DNA from: Dehalococcoidia bacterium
GTDB lineage: Bacteria > Chloroflexota > Dehalococcoidia > Lucifugimonadales > SHYT01
Assembly (NCBI GenBank): GCA_009692665.1
Contig: SHYT01000002.1
Location: 1 to 56,605, forward strand
DNA length: 56,605 bases
Reading direction: 5' to 3'
Part shown: in pieces, positions 28,114 to 36,694 of the stretch
Numbering within the stretch: position 1 is the stretch's first letter
Layout of the letters: each line of letters starts with the position of its first letter
Notes under the pieces: generated by a model
What the model saw: the letters and a program-made list of their open reading frames with translations, nothing else
Told to the model about the DNA's origin: nothing
Database searches by the model: none
Translations under genes and position numbers: made by a program

Positions 28114-29166
28114 TTAGTCAACTGCTTTCTCTGATGGCTCTTGCGCCACAGGCACAGACTGCAGGCCGGCTTCACGGAAAGGCAACAGCACAACGGCTCT
28201 TCCCGTTGTTGTCTTCTCGTCTCTCCCGTTTTCCAGCCGCATGTCGCAGTTGATGCAATACCGATTGCCTTCCGTGTACTTCTTGGTCACCTTGCCCTTA
28301 ATGGTGAGCACGTCTCCGGGGACGTCCATACCGCGGTACTGGACGGAAAGTTTCTTAAGCGTGCCCCACTCGCCCATCCACTGCGTGACCAACTGGCCCA
28401 GGAAGGCCATCTTGAGCGCGCCGTGGACGATGATGCCGTTGAGTTTGTTGGCGAGCGCAAAATCTTTGTCGTAGTGAATCTGATAGAAGTCGCGGGAGGC
28501 TCCGGCATACTTGACTAGCTGCATGCTGTCACATTGCTTGGTGAGGAGCGGCAACTCCTGCCCCTCCTGGACATCTTCCCAGTAGAGGACACCGGAACGC
28601 GGCGTTGGCGTATGGTGGTGTTTATGAAGAGGCTTATACGGCTCACTGGCTTGCTGGGCGCCTTTGTAGTAGACCAGCGTTGAGCGCTGCCTGACGGCTA
28701 CTCGGTTGAACTGATTGCGGTAGCTGCTCTCAAACACCACGAGCACAGCCGGGCCAACATCCAGGTTGCGCTGTGCTGCACTTTTCACGTGCAGGTCAGC
28801 GGTGATAGTATCACCCACACGGACAGGCTCTTCGTACTCCCATTCGCTGCTGGCGTCCAGTATGTGGGTGTACTCGCTCAGTTGCGGAATGCGCGGAATG
28901 GCTGAGCGGGCAGCACGCAGGAAAGTGGGTGGGGCAATGAGGCCACCAAAGCGGCTGTTGCGGGCAGCGAGCTCGTCAGTCCACAGAGGATTAGGATCGC
29001 CAATGGCGTCGGCAAACGCGTGCAGGTGGCCGCGTTCTATGTGGAGGGTCTGAAGATCGCCCTCCCAGCGCAGCACTGCCTGCTTCTGCTCGTCGCTGAG
29101 CGTCCCGTTTTGTTGAGCCATGCGCTTCCCCGCAGATGAGTAGTTTTTCAGGCGCCGCTCTGCCAT
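28114..29166 (-). CDS. Double-hotdog MaoC-like acyl-CoA dehydratase/hydratase
   Basis: 350 aa with two hotdog domains. The N-terminal one (about 45-185) is the FAS1-type MaoC_dehydrat_N fold (HAFADAIGDPNPLWTDELAA, GLIAPPTFLRA). The C-terminal one (about 200-340) carries the hydratase motif ASRDFYQIHYDKDFA with Asp and His, then GIIVHGALKMAFLGQLV. Related proteins hydrate or dehydrate acyl-CoA, such as mesaconyl-CoA or 3-hydroxyacyl substrates; which one is not decidable. ATG at 29166 lacks a ribosome site; ATG at 29121 (MAQQNGTLSDEQKQ) follows GGGGAA and may be the real start. Divergent from the biotin carboxylase gene, which hints at acyl-CoA metabolism. Confidence 0.87.
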   Translation of the reverse strand: MAERRLKNYSSAGKRMAQQNGTLSDEQKQAVLRWEGDLQTLHIERGHLHAFADAIGDPNPLWTDELAARNSRFGGLIAPPTFLRAARSAIPRIPQLSEYTHILDASSEWEYEEPVRVGDTITADLHVKSAAQRNLDVGPAVLVVFESSYRNQFNRVAVRQRSTLVYYKGAQQASEPYKPLHKHHHTPTPRSGVLYWEDVQEGQELPLLTKQCDSMQLVKYAGASRDFYQIHYDKDFALANKLNGIIVHGALKMAFLGQLVTQWMGEWGTLKKLSVQYRGMDVPGDVLTIKGKVTKKYTEGNRYCINCDMRLENGRDEKTTTGRAVVLLPFREAGLQSVPVAQEPSEKAVD

Positions 29167-29320
29167 CGGCGGACAAGATTCAAGAGCGGTACAAAGTATG
29201 CTGGCTAGAATGCACTAATTCAAGGACAGTATCGGCTAAATTGTACGCATTGTAACAGCATTTCTACAGTCTTGCTGCTTGGGGAAGCAGCATGATACCT
29301 TGCATATTGGAGGTCGCTCT

Positions 29321-30883
29321 GTGTTTAAAAGATTACTGATTGCCAATCGTGGTGAAATAGCGTGCCGGATCATCCATTCGGCAAAACGTATGGGTATCCA
29401 GACTATCGCCGTGTACTCAGAGGTAGACGCCAATGCGCTCCATGTGCGAGAAGCGGATGAGGCCCATTTGCTGGGCCCGGCGCCGTCTTCAGAGAGCTAC
29501 CTGAACATCCCGAAAATCCTGGAGCTTGCGAAGCGGACGAAGGCCGAGGCGATCCATCCCGGCTACGGCTTTGTATCCCAGAACCCCGCGTTTGCAAACG
29601 CGTGCCGTGACGCGGGCATCATCTTTGTTGGCCCTCGCGCCGAGGCCATGCAGGCTATGGGCGACAAAGTCCTGGCCCGCAACCTGGGCCTGGAAGCCGG
29701 CCTGCCTCTAGTGCCCGGCCTTGATAAAGAGGTGAGTGACGAGCAAGCTCCGGAGCTCGCCAGCATCCTGGGTTATCCGATCATGGTGAAGGCAGCCGAG
29801 GGCGGCGGCGGCATTGGCGTGCGCGCGGTACGGCGCCCCAAGTCGCTGGAGTCCATCCTGACCCGCTCCCGCACACTCGCCAAGGGCGCGTTCGGCAGCT
29901 CCCGCGTGTACCTGGAGAGGCTGGTGGAGAACGCCAGCCACGTTGAAGTGCAGGTGCTGGCGGACGAGCATGGGAACGCGGTCCACCTCTTTGAGCGTGA
30001 CTGCTCCGTGCAGCGACGGCACCAGAAGATTGTGGAAGAGACTCCGTGCGCCAAGATTGACCCTGAGCTCCAACAGGCGTTGTGCAACGCGGCGCTGGCG
30101 CTGGTGAAGCACATTGGGTATACGAACGCGGGAACCGTGGAGTTCCTGGTGGACCCGGCGCGGCGGTTCTATTTCCTGGAGATGAACACTCGTCTGCAGG
30201 TGGAGCATGGAATTACGGAGCTGTGCACCGGGCTGGACCTGGTGGAATTGCAGCTTCGCATCGCGGCAGGCGAGAAGCTGCCATTCAAGCAATCAGACAT
30301 TAAGCAAAATGGCCACGCGATTGAGGCACGCATCTACCCGGAAGACCCTGCCACAATGATGCCGACGGTGGGCAAGGTGACGCACCTTGAAGTGCCATCT
30401 GGCGAGGGTGTACGACTCGACAGCGCTCTGTTTGAAGGGTATGCGGTCACGCCGTACTACGAGTCCATGATGGCCAAGCTCATGACGTGGGCGCCCACAC
30501 GCGATCAAGCAATTGCGCGCATGCAAACAGCGCTGAAGCAGTTCCGTATTGACGGCCTCACCATTAATATCCCGCTCATTCAGGATGTGCTGGCGGACCC
30601 CATGTTCATCAAGCACACCTACGACACTACTATGCTGTCTAAGATGTCCTCAGCAAGCCATCCGGGGCAGGGCCCAAGCGCAGCCGCCGGCGATGAAGTT
30701 GATGAGGATGTGGAAGGCGATTTGCGCGAGACGGCTGCCGCAGTTGGCCTGGCGCTGGCCCTTACGGATACCAAGCCGCCGCAACAACGGAAGCGGCCCG
30801 CGGTCAGCACGGCGTCCCGGTGGGTAGCCGCTGGACGCGCGGCGCAGGTGCTAGCTCGCATCAATGGCCGGTCCATATGGTAA
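29321..30883 (+). CDS. accC: Biotin carboxylase with C-terminal extension
   Basis: ATP-dependent carboxylation of biotin on BCCP, first half-reaction of an acyl-CoA carboxylase. GTG at 29321 has GGAGG eight bases upstream, giving [15 protein letters not shown]. 520 aa. ATP-grasp features: [68 protein letters not shown] (active-site Arg and Glu). The catalytic part ends near residue 445; about 75 further residues are Ala/Pro-rich with acidic patches ([14 protein letters not shown]) and have no family match that I recall. The stop overlaps the next gene by seven bases. Confidence 0.94.
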   Translation: MFKRLLIANRGEIACRIIHSAKRMGIQTIAVYSEVDANALHVREADEAHLLGPAPSSESYLNIPKILELAKRTKAEAIHPGYGFVSQNPAFANACRDAGIIFVGPRAEAMQAMGDKVLARNLGLEAGLPLVPGLDKEVSDEQAPELASILGYPIMVKAAEGGGGIGVRAVRRPKSLESILTRSRTLAKGAFGSSRVYLERLVENASHVEVQVLADEHGNAVHLFERDCSVQRRHQKIVEETPCAKIDPELQQALCNAALALVKHIGYTNAGTVEFLVDPARRFYFLEMNTRLQVEHGITELCTGLDLVELQLRIAAGEKLPFKQSDIKQNGHAIEARIYPEDPATMMPTVGKVTHLEVPSGEGVRLDSALFEGYAVTPYYESMMAKLMTWAPTRDQAIARMQTALKQFRIDGLTINIPLIQDVLADPMFIKHTYDTTMLSKMSSASHPGQGPSAAAGDEVDEDVEGDLRETAAAVGLALALTDTKPPQQRKRPAVSTASRWVAAGRAAQVLARINGRSIW

Positions 30884-31515
30884 ACCCACCGTCCAAGCAT
30901 CTGGCGTGGGAGCTTGAGCAACGCGGGCTCACCTCGGCGACCGGCAGCAAGTTCTCGCTGCGCATGGGTGATCGAAAGCTGCAGGTATCTATCGGCCAAA
31001 CTGAAGGACTGAGCCAGCAGGTGCTCATTGATGGCAAGCCGGTCAAAGTCCAGGTTGCGCCCTTGGGACAGGACTCAAACCAGGCGAGGGCACAAGGTAC
31101 TCACGCATTCCGCATTGACGTTGAAGGGCGCTGGCTGCGTGTAGAGGTTACCAAGGACGCTTCCGGCAAGATTCTGAAGCTGACCGTTGAGGGCAGGCCC
31201 GTTGAAGTCTCCGTGGGCGCGCCTGGTGCCATCGTCGCGCCGCCCCGTCCGCGGGCTGCGCCCAGCGCCTCGACCGGTCCAAAGGCTGCTATCACCGGCG
31301 ATCCAAAGCGCATTATCGCGGCGATGCCCGGGCGCATTGTAGCCGTGTCCGTGAAGCCTGGCCAGCACGTGACGGAAGGCCAAGAGGTCTGCGTGCTCGA
31401 AGCCATGAAGATGGAGCAGATCGTCCGCGCGGCGATTGTCGGCACGGTAAAGAGTGCGTCCGTCAAGCCCGGCCAGAGCGTGGTGGCTGGGGACTTGCTG
31501 GTGGAACTAGAATAA
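30877..31515 (+). CDS. accB: Biotin carboxyl carrier protein
   Basis: 212 aa from the ATG at 30877, overlapping the end of accC (ATGGTAA). The C-terminal 75 residues are a biotinyl domain: [20 protein letters not shown], biotin-accepting lysine in [12 protein letters not shown], and [18 protein letters not shown] Pro/Ala-rich hinge ([15 protein letters not shown]) precedes it. The first 120 residues are beta-rich ([36 protein letters not shown]), like the BT-type docking domain of acyl-CoA carboxylase alpha subunits that is usually fused to the carboxylase. No carboxyltransferase is encoded nearby. The symbol follows function only. Confidence 0.9.
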   Translation: MVNPPSKHLAWELEQRGLTSATGSKFSLRMGDRKLQVSIGQTEGLSQQVLIDGKPVKVQVAPLGQDSNQARAQGTHAFRIDVEGRWLRVEVTKDASGKILKLTVEGRPVEVSVGAPGAIVAPPRPRAAPSASTGPKAAITGDPKRIIAAMPGRIVAVSVKPGQHVTEGQEVCVLEAMKMEQIVRAAIVGTVKSASVKPGQSVVAGDLLVELE

Positions 31516-31537
31516 GCAGTTGGGGCAATTCAATATT

Positions 31538-31568
31538 GGGAGGGGCGGGTTTGAAACCCGCCCCTCCC
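31538..31568. terminator. Perfect palindrome, probable terminator of accC-accB
   Basis: GGGAGGGGCGGGTTT-G-AAACCCGCCCCTCCC, 22 bases after the accB stop and followed by TGTTTAAC. Member of the GGGGCGGGTTT palindrome family also at 36635-36667. Confidence 0.6.
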
Positions 31569-31610
31569 TGTTTAACGGGTATTGTGTAAAGAACAACGAT
31601 CACGAAATAC

Positions 31611-31643
31611 GAAATTCCTCAACGTATCCTCGGAATGACAAGG
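31611..31643. repeat. GAATGACA-type dispersed repeat
   Basis: GAAATTCCTCAACGTATCCT followed by CGGAATGACAAGG. Confidence 0.45.
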
Positions 31644-31678
31644 AGAAGTGGTGGAGTTTAGGAACGTGTTAGCAATGG

Positions 31679-31735
31679 ATGTAGGGGCGCAGCCTTCCTT
31701 CGCTTCGTTCGAAGGACCAGGCTGCGCCCCTACAT
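31679..31735. repeat. GTAGGGGCGCAGCC palindrome
   Basis: ATGTAGGGGCGCAGCCT and AGGCTGCGCCCCTACAT form 17-base arms around an inner hairpin (TCCTTCG and CGAAGGA). Same GTAGGGGCG outer arms as the palindrome at 36635-36667. Confidence 0.65.
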
Positions 31736-31765
31736 AGTGATAAATCAGGCTGGTTTCAAACGGGC

Positions 31766-31894
31766 CTAGGGGTGGCCCTTTTTCCAGGCGAAGTTGGCGC
31801 GGTTGCCGTTCCTCTTGCGAGAGTCCTTGGCCACCCGCTCCGCGAACTGCGCGGGGGTCTCTGGCTTCTTTGTGGTCTTACTTGCGTTTGCCAT
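31766..31894 (-). CDS. Small basic protein, 42 aa
   Basis: MANASKTTKKPETPAQFAER, then VAKDSRKRNGNRANFAWKKG and HP. ATG at 31894 has AGGGAG ten bases upstream, and the stop is a TAG at 31766-31768. It begins 14 bases after the M16 peptidase gene on the same strand, so it is probably the last gene of that transcript. Lys/Arg-rich with no hydrophobic stretch; a nucleic-acid-binding or ribosome-associated role is possible but unproved. I do not recognise a family. The good ribosome site, compact coding and operon position support a real gene. Confidence 0.6.
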   Translation of the reverse strand: MANASKTTKKPETPAQFAERVAKDSRKRNGNRANFAWKKGHP

Positions 31895-31908
31895 TGCAAT
31901 CTATCTCC

Positions 31909-33171
31909 CTACAGTTTGAGTAAGCGCCGATACTTTTCTTGGCTTCGGAACGGGCCAACCATTGCCAGATTCAAGCCCTTGTCCACAAGGAACTGCTTGG
32001 CTACACGCTGGACGTCTTCCGGCGTGACGGCGTCAATACTTTTGCTGACCTCTTCGATAGTAGGGACATGCCCTTCCATCAACTCATAGCTGCCGGCCCA
32101 CCAGCCCAAAGAGCGGGTGTCTTCCAGCCGGATCATAAGGCGGCCCTTTGCCAGCTCCTTGGCCTTTTCCAACTCCGGCTCAGGCACAGGGTCTTTCATC
32201 TTGACCAGTTCTTCAAGCGTGACCTGGAGGGCCTGTGCTGTGTTCTTGGGGTCCACTGCAGCATAGGTGATGAGCGCCCCCGTATCAGTGTAATGCGTCA
32301 CATAGCTATGCGCTTCGTACGCCAGGCCATGCCGCTCACGAAGTTCCAAGAAAAGGCGGCTGCTCATCCCCTCGCCAAGCACGATGCTCATGAGGTCAAC
32401 GGCGTGGCGGTCCGGATGGACTGACGGCAAGGTGTGGAATGCAAGCGCGATGTGCGCCTGGTCCGTCTTCCGGTTCTCCATGCGAAGCCGCGGCTCCGTT
32501 TGCCCATTGACCGTTGGGAACATAGACATAGGCGCAGACGTTGGCCACGTACCCAGATGCGGCGCCAGCATCTCAACGATCTCACCATGCGCCATGCTGC
32601 TGACCACGGAAACGACGGAGTTGGATGGAATATACTGGTGTTCCATGAGCTCCAGCAGCCGCTGCCGGGTCAGCGCGCCCACGGACTCCTCCGTGCCGCC
32701 TACGTCGCGGCCAAGCGGCTGATTTGGCCAGAGCACTTCATCGATGAGCTGCTCCAGCCTACTGTCCGGGTGGTCCTTGGTGCTGGACAGCTCCTCCAGC
32801 ACCACACGGCGCTCCTTCTCCATCTCCGTAGGATCAAAGAGCGAATGGAGCAGCATCTCCAGAAGCAGGTCTTGCGCCAACTCGTAGTGTGGCCGTGCGA
32901 CCTTGACCCAATAGGTAGTCAGCTCCCGCTGCGTGGACGCGTTCATGACACCACCCACGCGCTCAATGGCCTCACTGACCTCCCGAGCTGTGGGACGGCG
33001 CTGCGTGCCCTTAAAGCAAAGGTGCTCAATAAAGTGGAACGCCCCGCCGTCGGCGTCAGACTCATAGCGGGAGCCTGCGCCCAGGAAAACGGCCAGGTTT
33101 ACTGAATAGATGTGCGGCAGCGTGGCCGTCACAATCCGAACACCGTTGTTGAGAACGCTCTTTTGGAACAT
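31909..33171 (-). CDS. M16-family zinc peptidase
   Basis: 420 aa. The inverted zinc motif HxxEH is in AFHFIEHLCFKGT, and the third ligand region follows in MEKERRVVLEELSSTKDHPD. The N-terminus FQKSVLNNGVRIVTATLPH is typical of processing-peptidase-like proteins (YmxG/PqqL group). ATG at 33171 matches family starts and follows AAGGG; longer frames reach back to ATG 33240 and TTG 33258. The second half (about 200-400) is the inactive sister domain (FHTLPSVHPDRHAVDLMSIV). Likely cytosolic; no signal peptide. Substrate unknown; in Gram-positive genomes relatives follow pnp, but pnp is not in this window. Confidence 0.92.
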   Translation of the reverse strand: MFQKSVLNNGVRIVTATLPHIYSVNLAVFLGAGSRYESDADGGAFHFIEHLCFKGTQRRPTAREVSEAIERVGGVMNASTQRELTTYWVKVARPHYELAQDLLLEMLLHSLFDPTEMEKERRVVLEELSSTKDHPDSRLEQLIDEVLWPNQPLGRDVGGTEESVGALTRQRLLELMEHQYIPSNSVVSVVSSMAHGEIVEMLAPHLGTWPTSAPMSMFPTVNGQTEPRLRMENRKTDQAHIALAFHTLPSVHPDRHAVDLMSIVLGEGMSSRLFLELRERHGLAYEAHSYVTHYTDTGALITYAAVDPKNTAQALQVTLEELVKMKDPVPEPELEKAKELAKGRLMIRLEDTRSLGWWAGSYELMEGHVPTIEEVSKSIDAVTPEDVQRVAKQFLVDKGLNLAMVGPFRSQEKYRRLLKL

Positions 33172-33419
33172 AAAACCCTTGTCTACCCAAACAATTCGGG
33201 CCAAGAAATCAGGACGGGAAAGCGTAGCTCGAATACTCATTTTAGCGGTAGTGAGCACAGCGGGTCAAACGGCTAGTGGCGTGCACGAGGCCATCATGCG
33301 ATGCATTGGTCATGCAACCCGTATTCTCCCAAGACCTCGGAAAACTATGCAGAACCAGGGCATTGCGCTGTCTAGACATAGAATAGGCAATCTGGCATAC
33401 TCCCGTGGGGAGGGTTCCT

Positions 33420-34289
33420 ATGATTCAGCAGCGCGGTGCGCCTATGCCCACAAACGGCTCCAATGCCCCCAATAACGCCGAATTAGAGCGCTTGCGCGGG
33501 ATTGCTCGCCAGATGCGCCGTGACATTGTGCTGATGACCAGTGAGGCGAACAGCGGCCACCCCGGCGGCTCGCTTTCAGCCGTGGAAATCCTTGCCGCCC
33601 TTTATTTCCACTTCCTCAAGCATGACCCCGAGAACCCATCGTGGCCTGACCGCGACCGGTTCATTATGAGCAAGGGCCACGCATCGCCGGTAATTTATTC
33701 GGCGCTGGCGCGCTCCGGCTACTTCCCTGTGGAAGAGCTAATGACCTACCGCAAGCTGAACAGCCGCCTCCAGGGCCACCCAAAGCACGAGACGCCGGGC
33801 GTGGAGGTGTCTTCCGGGTCGCTGGGCCAGGGGCTGTCCTTTGGCATTGGCTGCGCGCTGTCCGCCCGCCTGGATAACAAGCTGTACCGGACGTACGTCC
33901 TTCTGGGCGACGGTGAGTGCGACGAGGGGCAAGTGTGGGAAGCGGCCATGTCTGCAGCGCACTACAAGGTCGATAACCTAACGGCGTATGTGGACCGCAA
34001 CGGCATCCAAAACGACCGGTTTACGTCCCAGGTCATGGAGCTGGAACCGCTGTCGGACAAGTGGCGGGCCTTTGGCTGGCAGGTGTTCGAGATTGACGGG
34101 CACGACCTGGCGCAAGTCATTGACGCCACGAACCAGGCGAACGCCGTGCGCGGCAAGCCAGCGGTGATCATTGCCCGCACGGTCAAAGGGAAAGGCGTGA
34201 GCTTCATGGAGAACAACCCAGACTTCCATGGCCGGGCGGCTAATAAGGAAGAGTTGCCAGTTGCTTTGAAAGAGCTCGAGAACGGGTAG
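33420..34289 (+). CDS. tktN: Transketolase, N-terminal subunit
   Basis: 289 aa; carries the thiamine-diphosphate pyrophosphate-binding half of transketolase (non-oxidative pentose phosphate pathway). ATG at 33420 follows GGGGAGG. Key features: LMTSEANSGHPGGSLSAVEI, MSKGHASPVIYSAL, SSGSLGQGLSFGIG and the TPP-Mg motif GDGECDEGQVWEAAMSA ... NLTAYVDRNGIQ. The other half is encoded 71 bases downstream, so enzyme activity requires both products. Two-gene transketolases are common in archaea and several bacterial phyla. Related split enzymes, such as apulose or dihydroxyacetone-type transketolases, cannot be excluded. Confidence 0.93.
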   Translation: MIQQRGAPMPTNGSNAPNNAELERLRGIARQMRRDIVLMTSEANSGHPGGSLSAVEILAALYFHFLKHDPENPSWPDRDRFIMSKGHASPVIYSALARSGYFPVEELMTYRKLNSRLQGHPKHETPGVEVSSGSLGQGLSFGIGCALSARLDNKLYRTYVLLGDGECDEGQVWEAAMSAAHYKVDNLTAYVDRNGIQNDRFTSQVMELEPLSDKWRAFGWQVFEIDGHDLAQVIDATNQANAVRGKPAVIIARTVKGKGVSFMENNPDFHGRAANKEELPVALKELENG

Positions 34290-34304
34290 GGTACGCCCTA
34301 CTCA

Positions 34305-34337
34305 AAGTCACCCTAGCCCTCTCTTATAGGGAGAGCG
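34305..34337. repeat. Inverted repeat between the transketolase halves
   Basis: CCCTCTC-ttataG-GGAGAG core (34317-34336) preceded by CTCAAAGTCACCCTAGC. It resembles the CCCTCCC/GGGAGGG family found in mfd and lies in the short spacer inside the operon. Confidence 0.5.
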
Positions 34338-34360
34338 AAAAGACCGAAAGGACCAAGGAC

Positions 34361-35308
34361 ATGGTGCAGAAAGTAGCGACAGCAGCTACGCGCGAAGTGT
34401 TTGGCAAGACGTTGCTGGAGCTTGGCCGCAGAAACCGCGACATCGTGGTGTTAGGCGCGGACCTGAACAAGTCTACCTTCGCCAACCTGTTTGGCAAGGA
34501 GTTCCCAGAGCGCTTCTTTGACCTGGGCGCGGCCGAGCAAAACATGATGAGCATGGCGTCTGGCTTTGCGTCATCGGGCAAGATCCCGTTCTGCACCACG
34601 TTTGCCGTATTCGGCACAGGTCGTCCGTTTGACCAAATCCGCGTGAGCATTGCACAGCAGAACGCTAATGTGAAAATCGTCTGCACCCATGCCGGCATCA
34701 CGGTAGGCGAAGATGGCGCTTCAGCGCAGAGCATTGAAGACCTCTCGTTAATGACCTCGCTGCCCACGTTCAACGTGATCGTCCCAGCCGACGGGCCAGA
34801 GACCATGCAGGCTGTCCAAGCCGCCGCCGAAACAAAAGGCCCGTTTTATATCCGCCTCTCGCGGTCAGCGACGCCCGTGATACACAACGAGTCGCACCAC
34901 TTTCAGTTAGGCAAGGCGGAGCAGCTCCGGGACGGCTCAGACGCTACCATCATCGCGTGCGGCATTCTCGTAGCCGCCGCGCTGGAGGCTGCGGACACGC
35001 TGCGGCAAGAGGGCATTAACTGCCGCGTGCTGAATATGGCATCGCTTAAGCCTCTGGACGAGGACGCCATCGAGGCTGCGGCGCGGCGGACCGGAGCCAT
35101 TGTCACCGCGGAAGAGCATTACATTCACGGCGGCCTCGGCAGCCTGGTGGCGGGCGTACTGGCCCGCACGGAGCCTACACCAATGGAGTTTGTGGCGCTC
35201 ACCCGTTACGGGGAGTCCGGCAAGGCGGAGCAACTGCTGGAAAAGTACGGGCTGACCGCAAAACACGTGTCTACTGCCGTACGCAAGGTGATTCAACGTA
35301 AGCGTTAG
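34361..35308 (+). CDS. tktC: Transketolase, C-terminal subunit
   Basis: 315 aa; supplies the pyrimidine-binding and C-terminal domains. Features: IVVLGADLNKSTFANLFG, the catalytic glutamate region FFDLGAAEQNMMSMASGFA, THAGITVGEDGASAQSIEDL, PADGPETMQAVQAAA, and the C-terminal EEHYIHGGLGSLVAGVLA. ATG at 34361 follows AAGGAC. Operon with the N-terminal subunit. Together they form a full-length-equivalent enzyme (604 aa). Confidence 0.93.
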   Translation: MVQKVATAATREVFGKTLLELGRRNRDIVVLGADLNKSTFANLFGKEFPERFFDLGAAEQNMMSMASGFASSGKIPFCTTFAVFGTGRPFDQIRVSIAQQNANVKIVCTHAGITVGEDGASAQSIEDLSLMTSLPTFNVIVPADGPETMQAVQAAAETKGPFYIRLSRSATPVIHNESHHFQLGKAEQLRDGSDATIIACGILVAAALEAADTLRQEGINCRVLNMASLKPLDEDAIEAAARRTGAIVTAEEHYIHGGLGSLVAGVLARTEPTPMEFVALTRYGESGKAEQLLEKYGLTAKHVSTAVRKVIQRKR

Positions 35309-35310
35309 GT

Positions 35311-35326
35311 GTAACATCTTCGTAAC
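35311..35326 (+). promoter_or_regulatory. GlnR/PhoP-like direct repeat upstream of glnII
   Basis: GTAAC-atcttc-GTAAC: two copies spaced 11 bases, the spacing of OmpR-family response-regulator boxes such as GlnR sites, 134 bases before the glnII ATG. No such regulator gene is in the window, so this is suggestive only. Confidence 0.3.
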
Positions 35327-35459
35327 ACCTTAATAACTCTCGCGCTGTACCCTAAATGACGAAAAACGACGACGAGTTGCTTCGGAATTCTCTGCGATTT
35401 GGGAATCAGATGCTTCGTCGCTGTCGCTAAATGCAGACACAAAATAGGGGAAGGAAAAC

Positions 35460-36530
35460 ATGGTAGAGCTCTACAAGGCCGAGTACATCTGGATCGACGG
35501 CACCAAACCCACAGCGCAGTTGCGGTCAAAGACAAAGATCATCCCGGTGGGGGAGAAGCCGCCCATCTGGGGCTTTGACGGCTCCAGCACCAACCAGGCC
35601 GAGGGCAGCGACTCTGACCGCGTTCTGAAGCCCGTCTTCACCTGCCCTGACCCAACTCGGGGTGGCAAGCATGTGCTGGTACTGAACGAAGTGATGAGGA
35701 CAAACGTCACCACGCCGCATGAGTCCAACACCCGCGCCGCCTGCGTGGAGATGGCGAAGAAGTACGGGTCTTTCGACACGTGGTTCGGCATTGAGCAGGA
35801 ATACACGCTCATGGACCCCAAGACCAACAAGCCCTTGGGCTTCCCGGAAGATGGCTACCCCGGCCCGCAAGGCCCGTATTACTGCGGCATCGGCGCTGAG
35901 CTGGCATATGGCCGTGAAATCGTAGAAGCGCATTTGGAAGCCTGCCTGGAAGCGGGCCTCAAAATTGCGGGCATTAACGGCGAAGTGATGCCTGGTCAGT
36001 GGGAGTTCCAGGTCGGGCCCATTGGCTCGCCTGAAGCAGCGGATCACCTGTGGATCGCCCGCTGGCTGATGTACCGCATCGCTGAAGACTTTGGCGTGAG
36101 CATGACGCTGGCGGCAAAGCCCATGAAGGGCGACTGGAACGGCACGGGCGCGCACACCAACTTCTCCACGAAGCAGATGCGCGTTGACTACGATGCGTGC
36201 GTGGCCGCCGCCGAAGCGCTCAAGACGCGGCACGACTTGCACATCGCTAACTACGGCGATGGCATTGAAGAGCGCTTGACGGGCAGGCACGAGACCGCGT
36301 CCTACAAGACCTTCAAGTACGGCGTATCCGACCGGGGCGCGTCTGTGCGCATCCCCTGGCAGGTCGCCAAAGACAAGAAAGGCTACATCGAGGATCGGCG
36401 CCCGTGCGCGAACATGGACCCATATGTGGTTACCCGCCTCGTCCTAGAGACCGTCTGCGGCGCAGCGTCCCGCGGCTCCTCAAATGGCGCAAAGCCGGCA
36501 GCGAGGGTTCCGGCCCGCGCGGCACGATAG
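35460..36530 (+). CDS. glnII: Glutamine synthetase type II (eukaryote-like)
   Basis: Assimilates ammonium into glutamine. 356 aa, the short octamer/decamer-type GSII rather than the 470-aa GlnA. Signatures: AEYIWIDGTKPTAQLRSKTK, WGFDGSSTNQAEGSDSD, GIEQEYTLMDP, GYPGPQGPYYCGIG, AGINGEVMPGQWEFQVGP, KGDWNGTGAHTNFSTKQMR and RRPCANMDPYVVTRLVLET. ATG at 35460 follows GGGGAAGGAA. Bacterial GSII is known from rhizobia and actinomycetes, usually beside a GSI; none is in this window. The C-terminal tail is Ala/Arg-rich. GSII lacks the adenylylation site, so control is probably transcriptional. Confidence 0.95.
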   Translation: MVELYKAEYIWIDGTKPTAQLRSKTKIIPVGEKPPIWGFDGSSTNQAEGSDSDRVLKPVFTCPDPTRGGKHVLVLNEVMRTNVTTPHESNTRAACVEMAKKYGSFDTWFGIEQEYTLMDPKTNKPLGFPEDGYPGPQGPYYCGIGAELAYGREIVEAHLEACLEAGLKIAGINGEVMPGQWEFQVGPIGSPEAADHLWIARWLMYRIAEDFGVSMTLAAKPMKGDWNGTGAHTNFSTKQMRVDYDACVAAAEALKTRHDLHIANYGDGIEERLTGRHETASYKTFKYGVSDRGASVRIPWQVAKDKKGYIEDRRPCANMDPYVVTRLVLETVCGAASRGSSNGAKPAARVPARAAR

Positions 36531-36557
36531 CACTCACTCAAACCTGGTTCTGATTGG

Positions 36558-36590
36558 TATGGAGGGGCGGAGTAAAATCCGCCTCTCTAT
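36558..36590. terminator. Imperfect palindrome after glnII
   Basis: TATGGAGGGGCGGA-gtaaaa-TCCGCCTCTCTAT, 27 bases after the glnII stop, followed by GTTTAATAAAAA. A diverged member of the GGGGCGG palindrome family that could act as a terminator. Confidence 0.5.
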
Positions 36591-36634
36591 GTTTAATAAA
36601 AACCGCTTACTCTCGAGAATGTGATCAGAACGGC

Positions 36635-36667
36635 ACGTAGGGGCGGGTTTGAAACCCGCCCCTACGT
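36635..36667. repeat. Perfect ACGTAGGGGCGGGTTT palindrome
   Basis: 16-base arms (ACGTAGGGGCGGGTTT and its complement) around a single G. It lies between the convergent glnII and small acidic protein genes and shares its core with 31538-31568. Confidence 0.7.
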
Positions 36668-36694
36668 CTGCCGAGCCGTCACGTGGGCTTATAA

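Noticed and set aside
31516-31765. Insertion sequence between accB and the M16 locus
   Set aside because: The palindromes are too short to encode a transposase and I see no transposase fragment or target duplication.
31538-36667. CRISPR array or tandem repeats from the recurring palindromes
   Set aside because: The copies are far apart, unequal in length and lack regular spacers.
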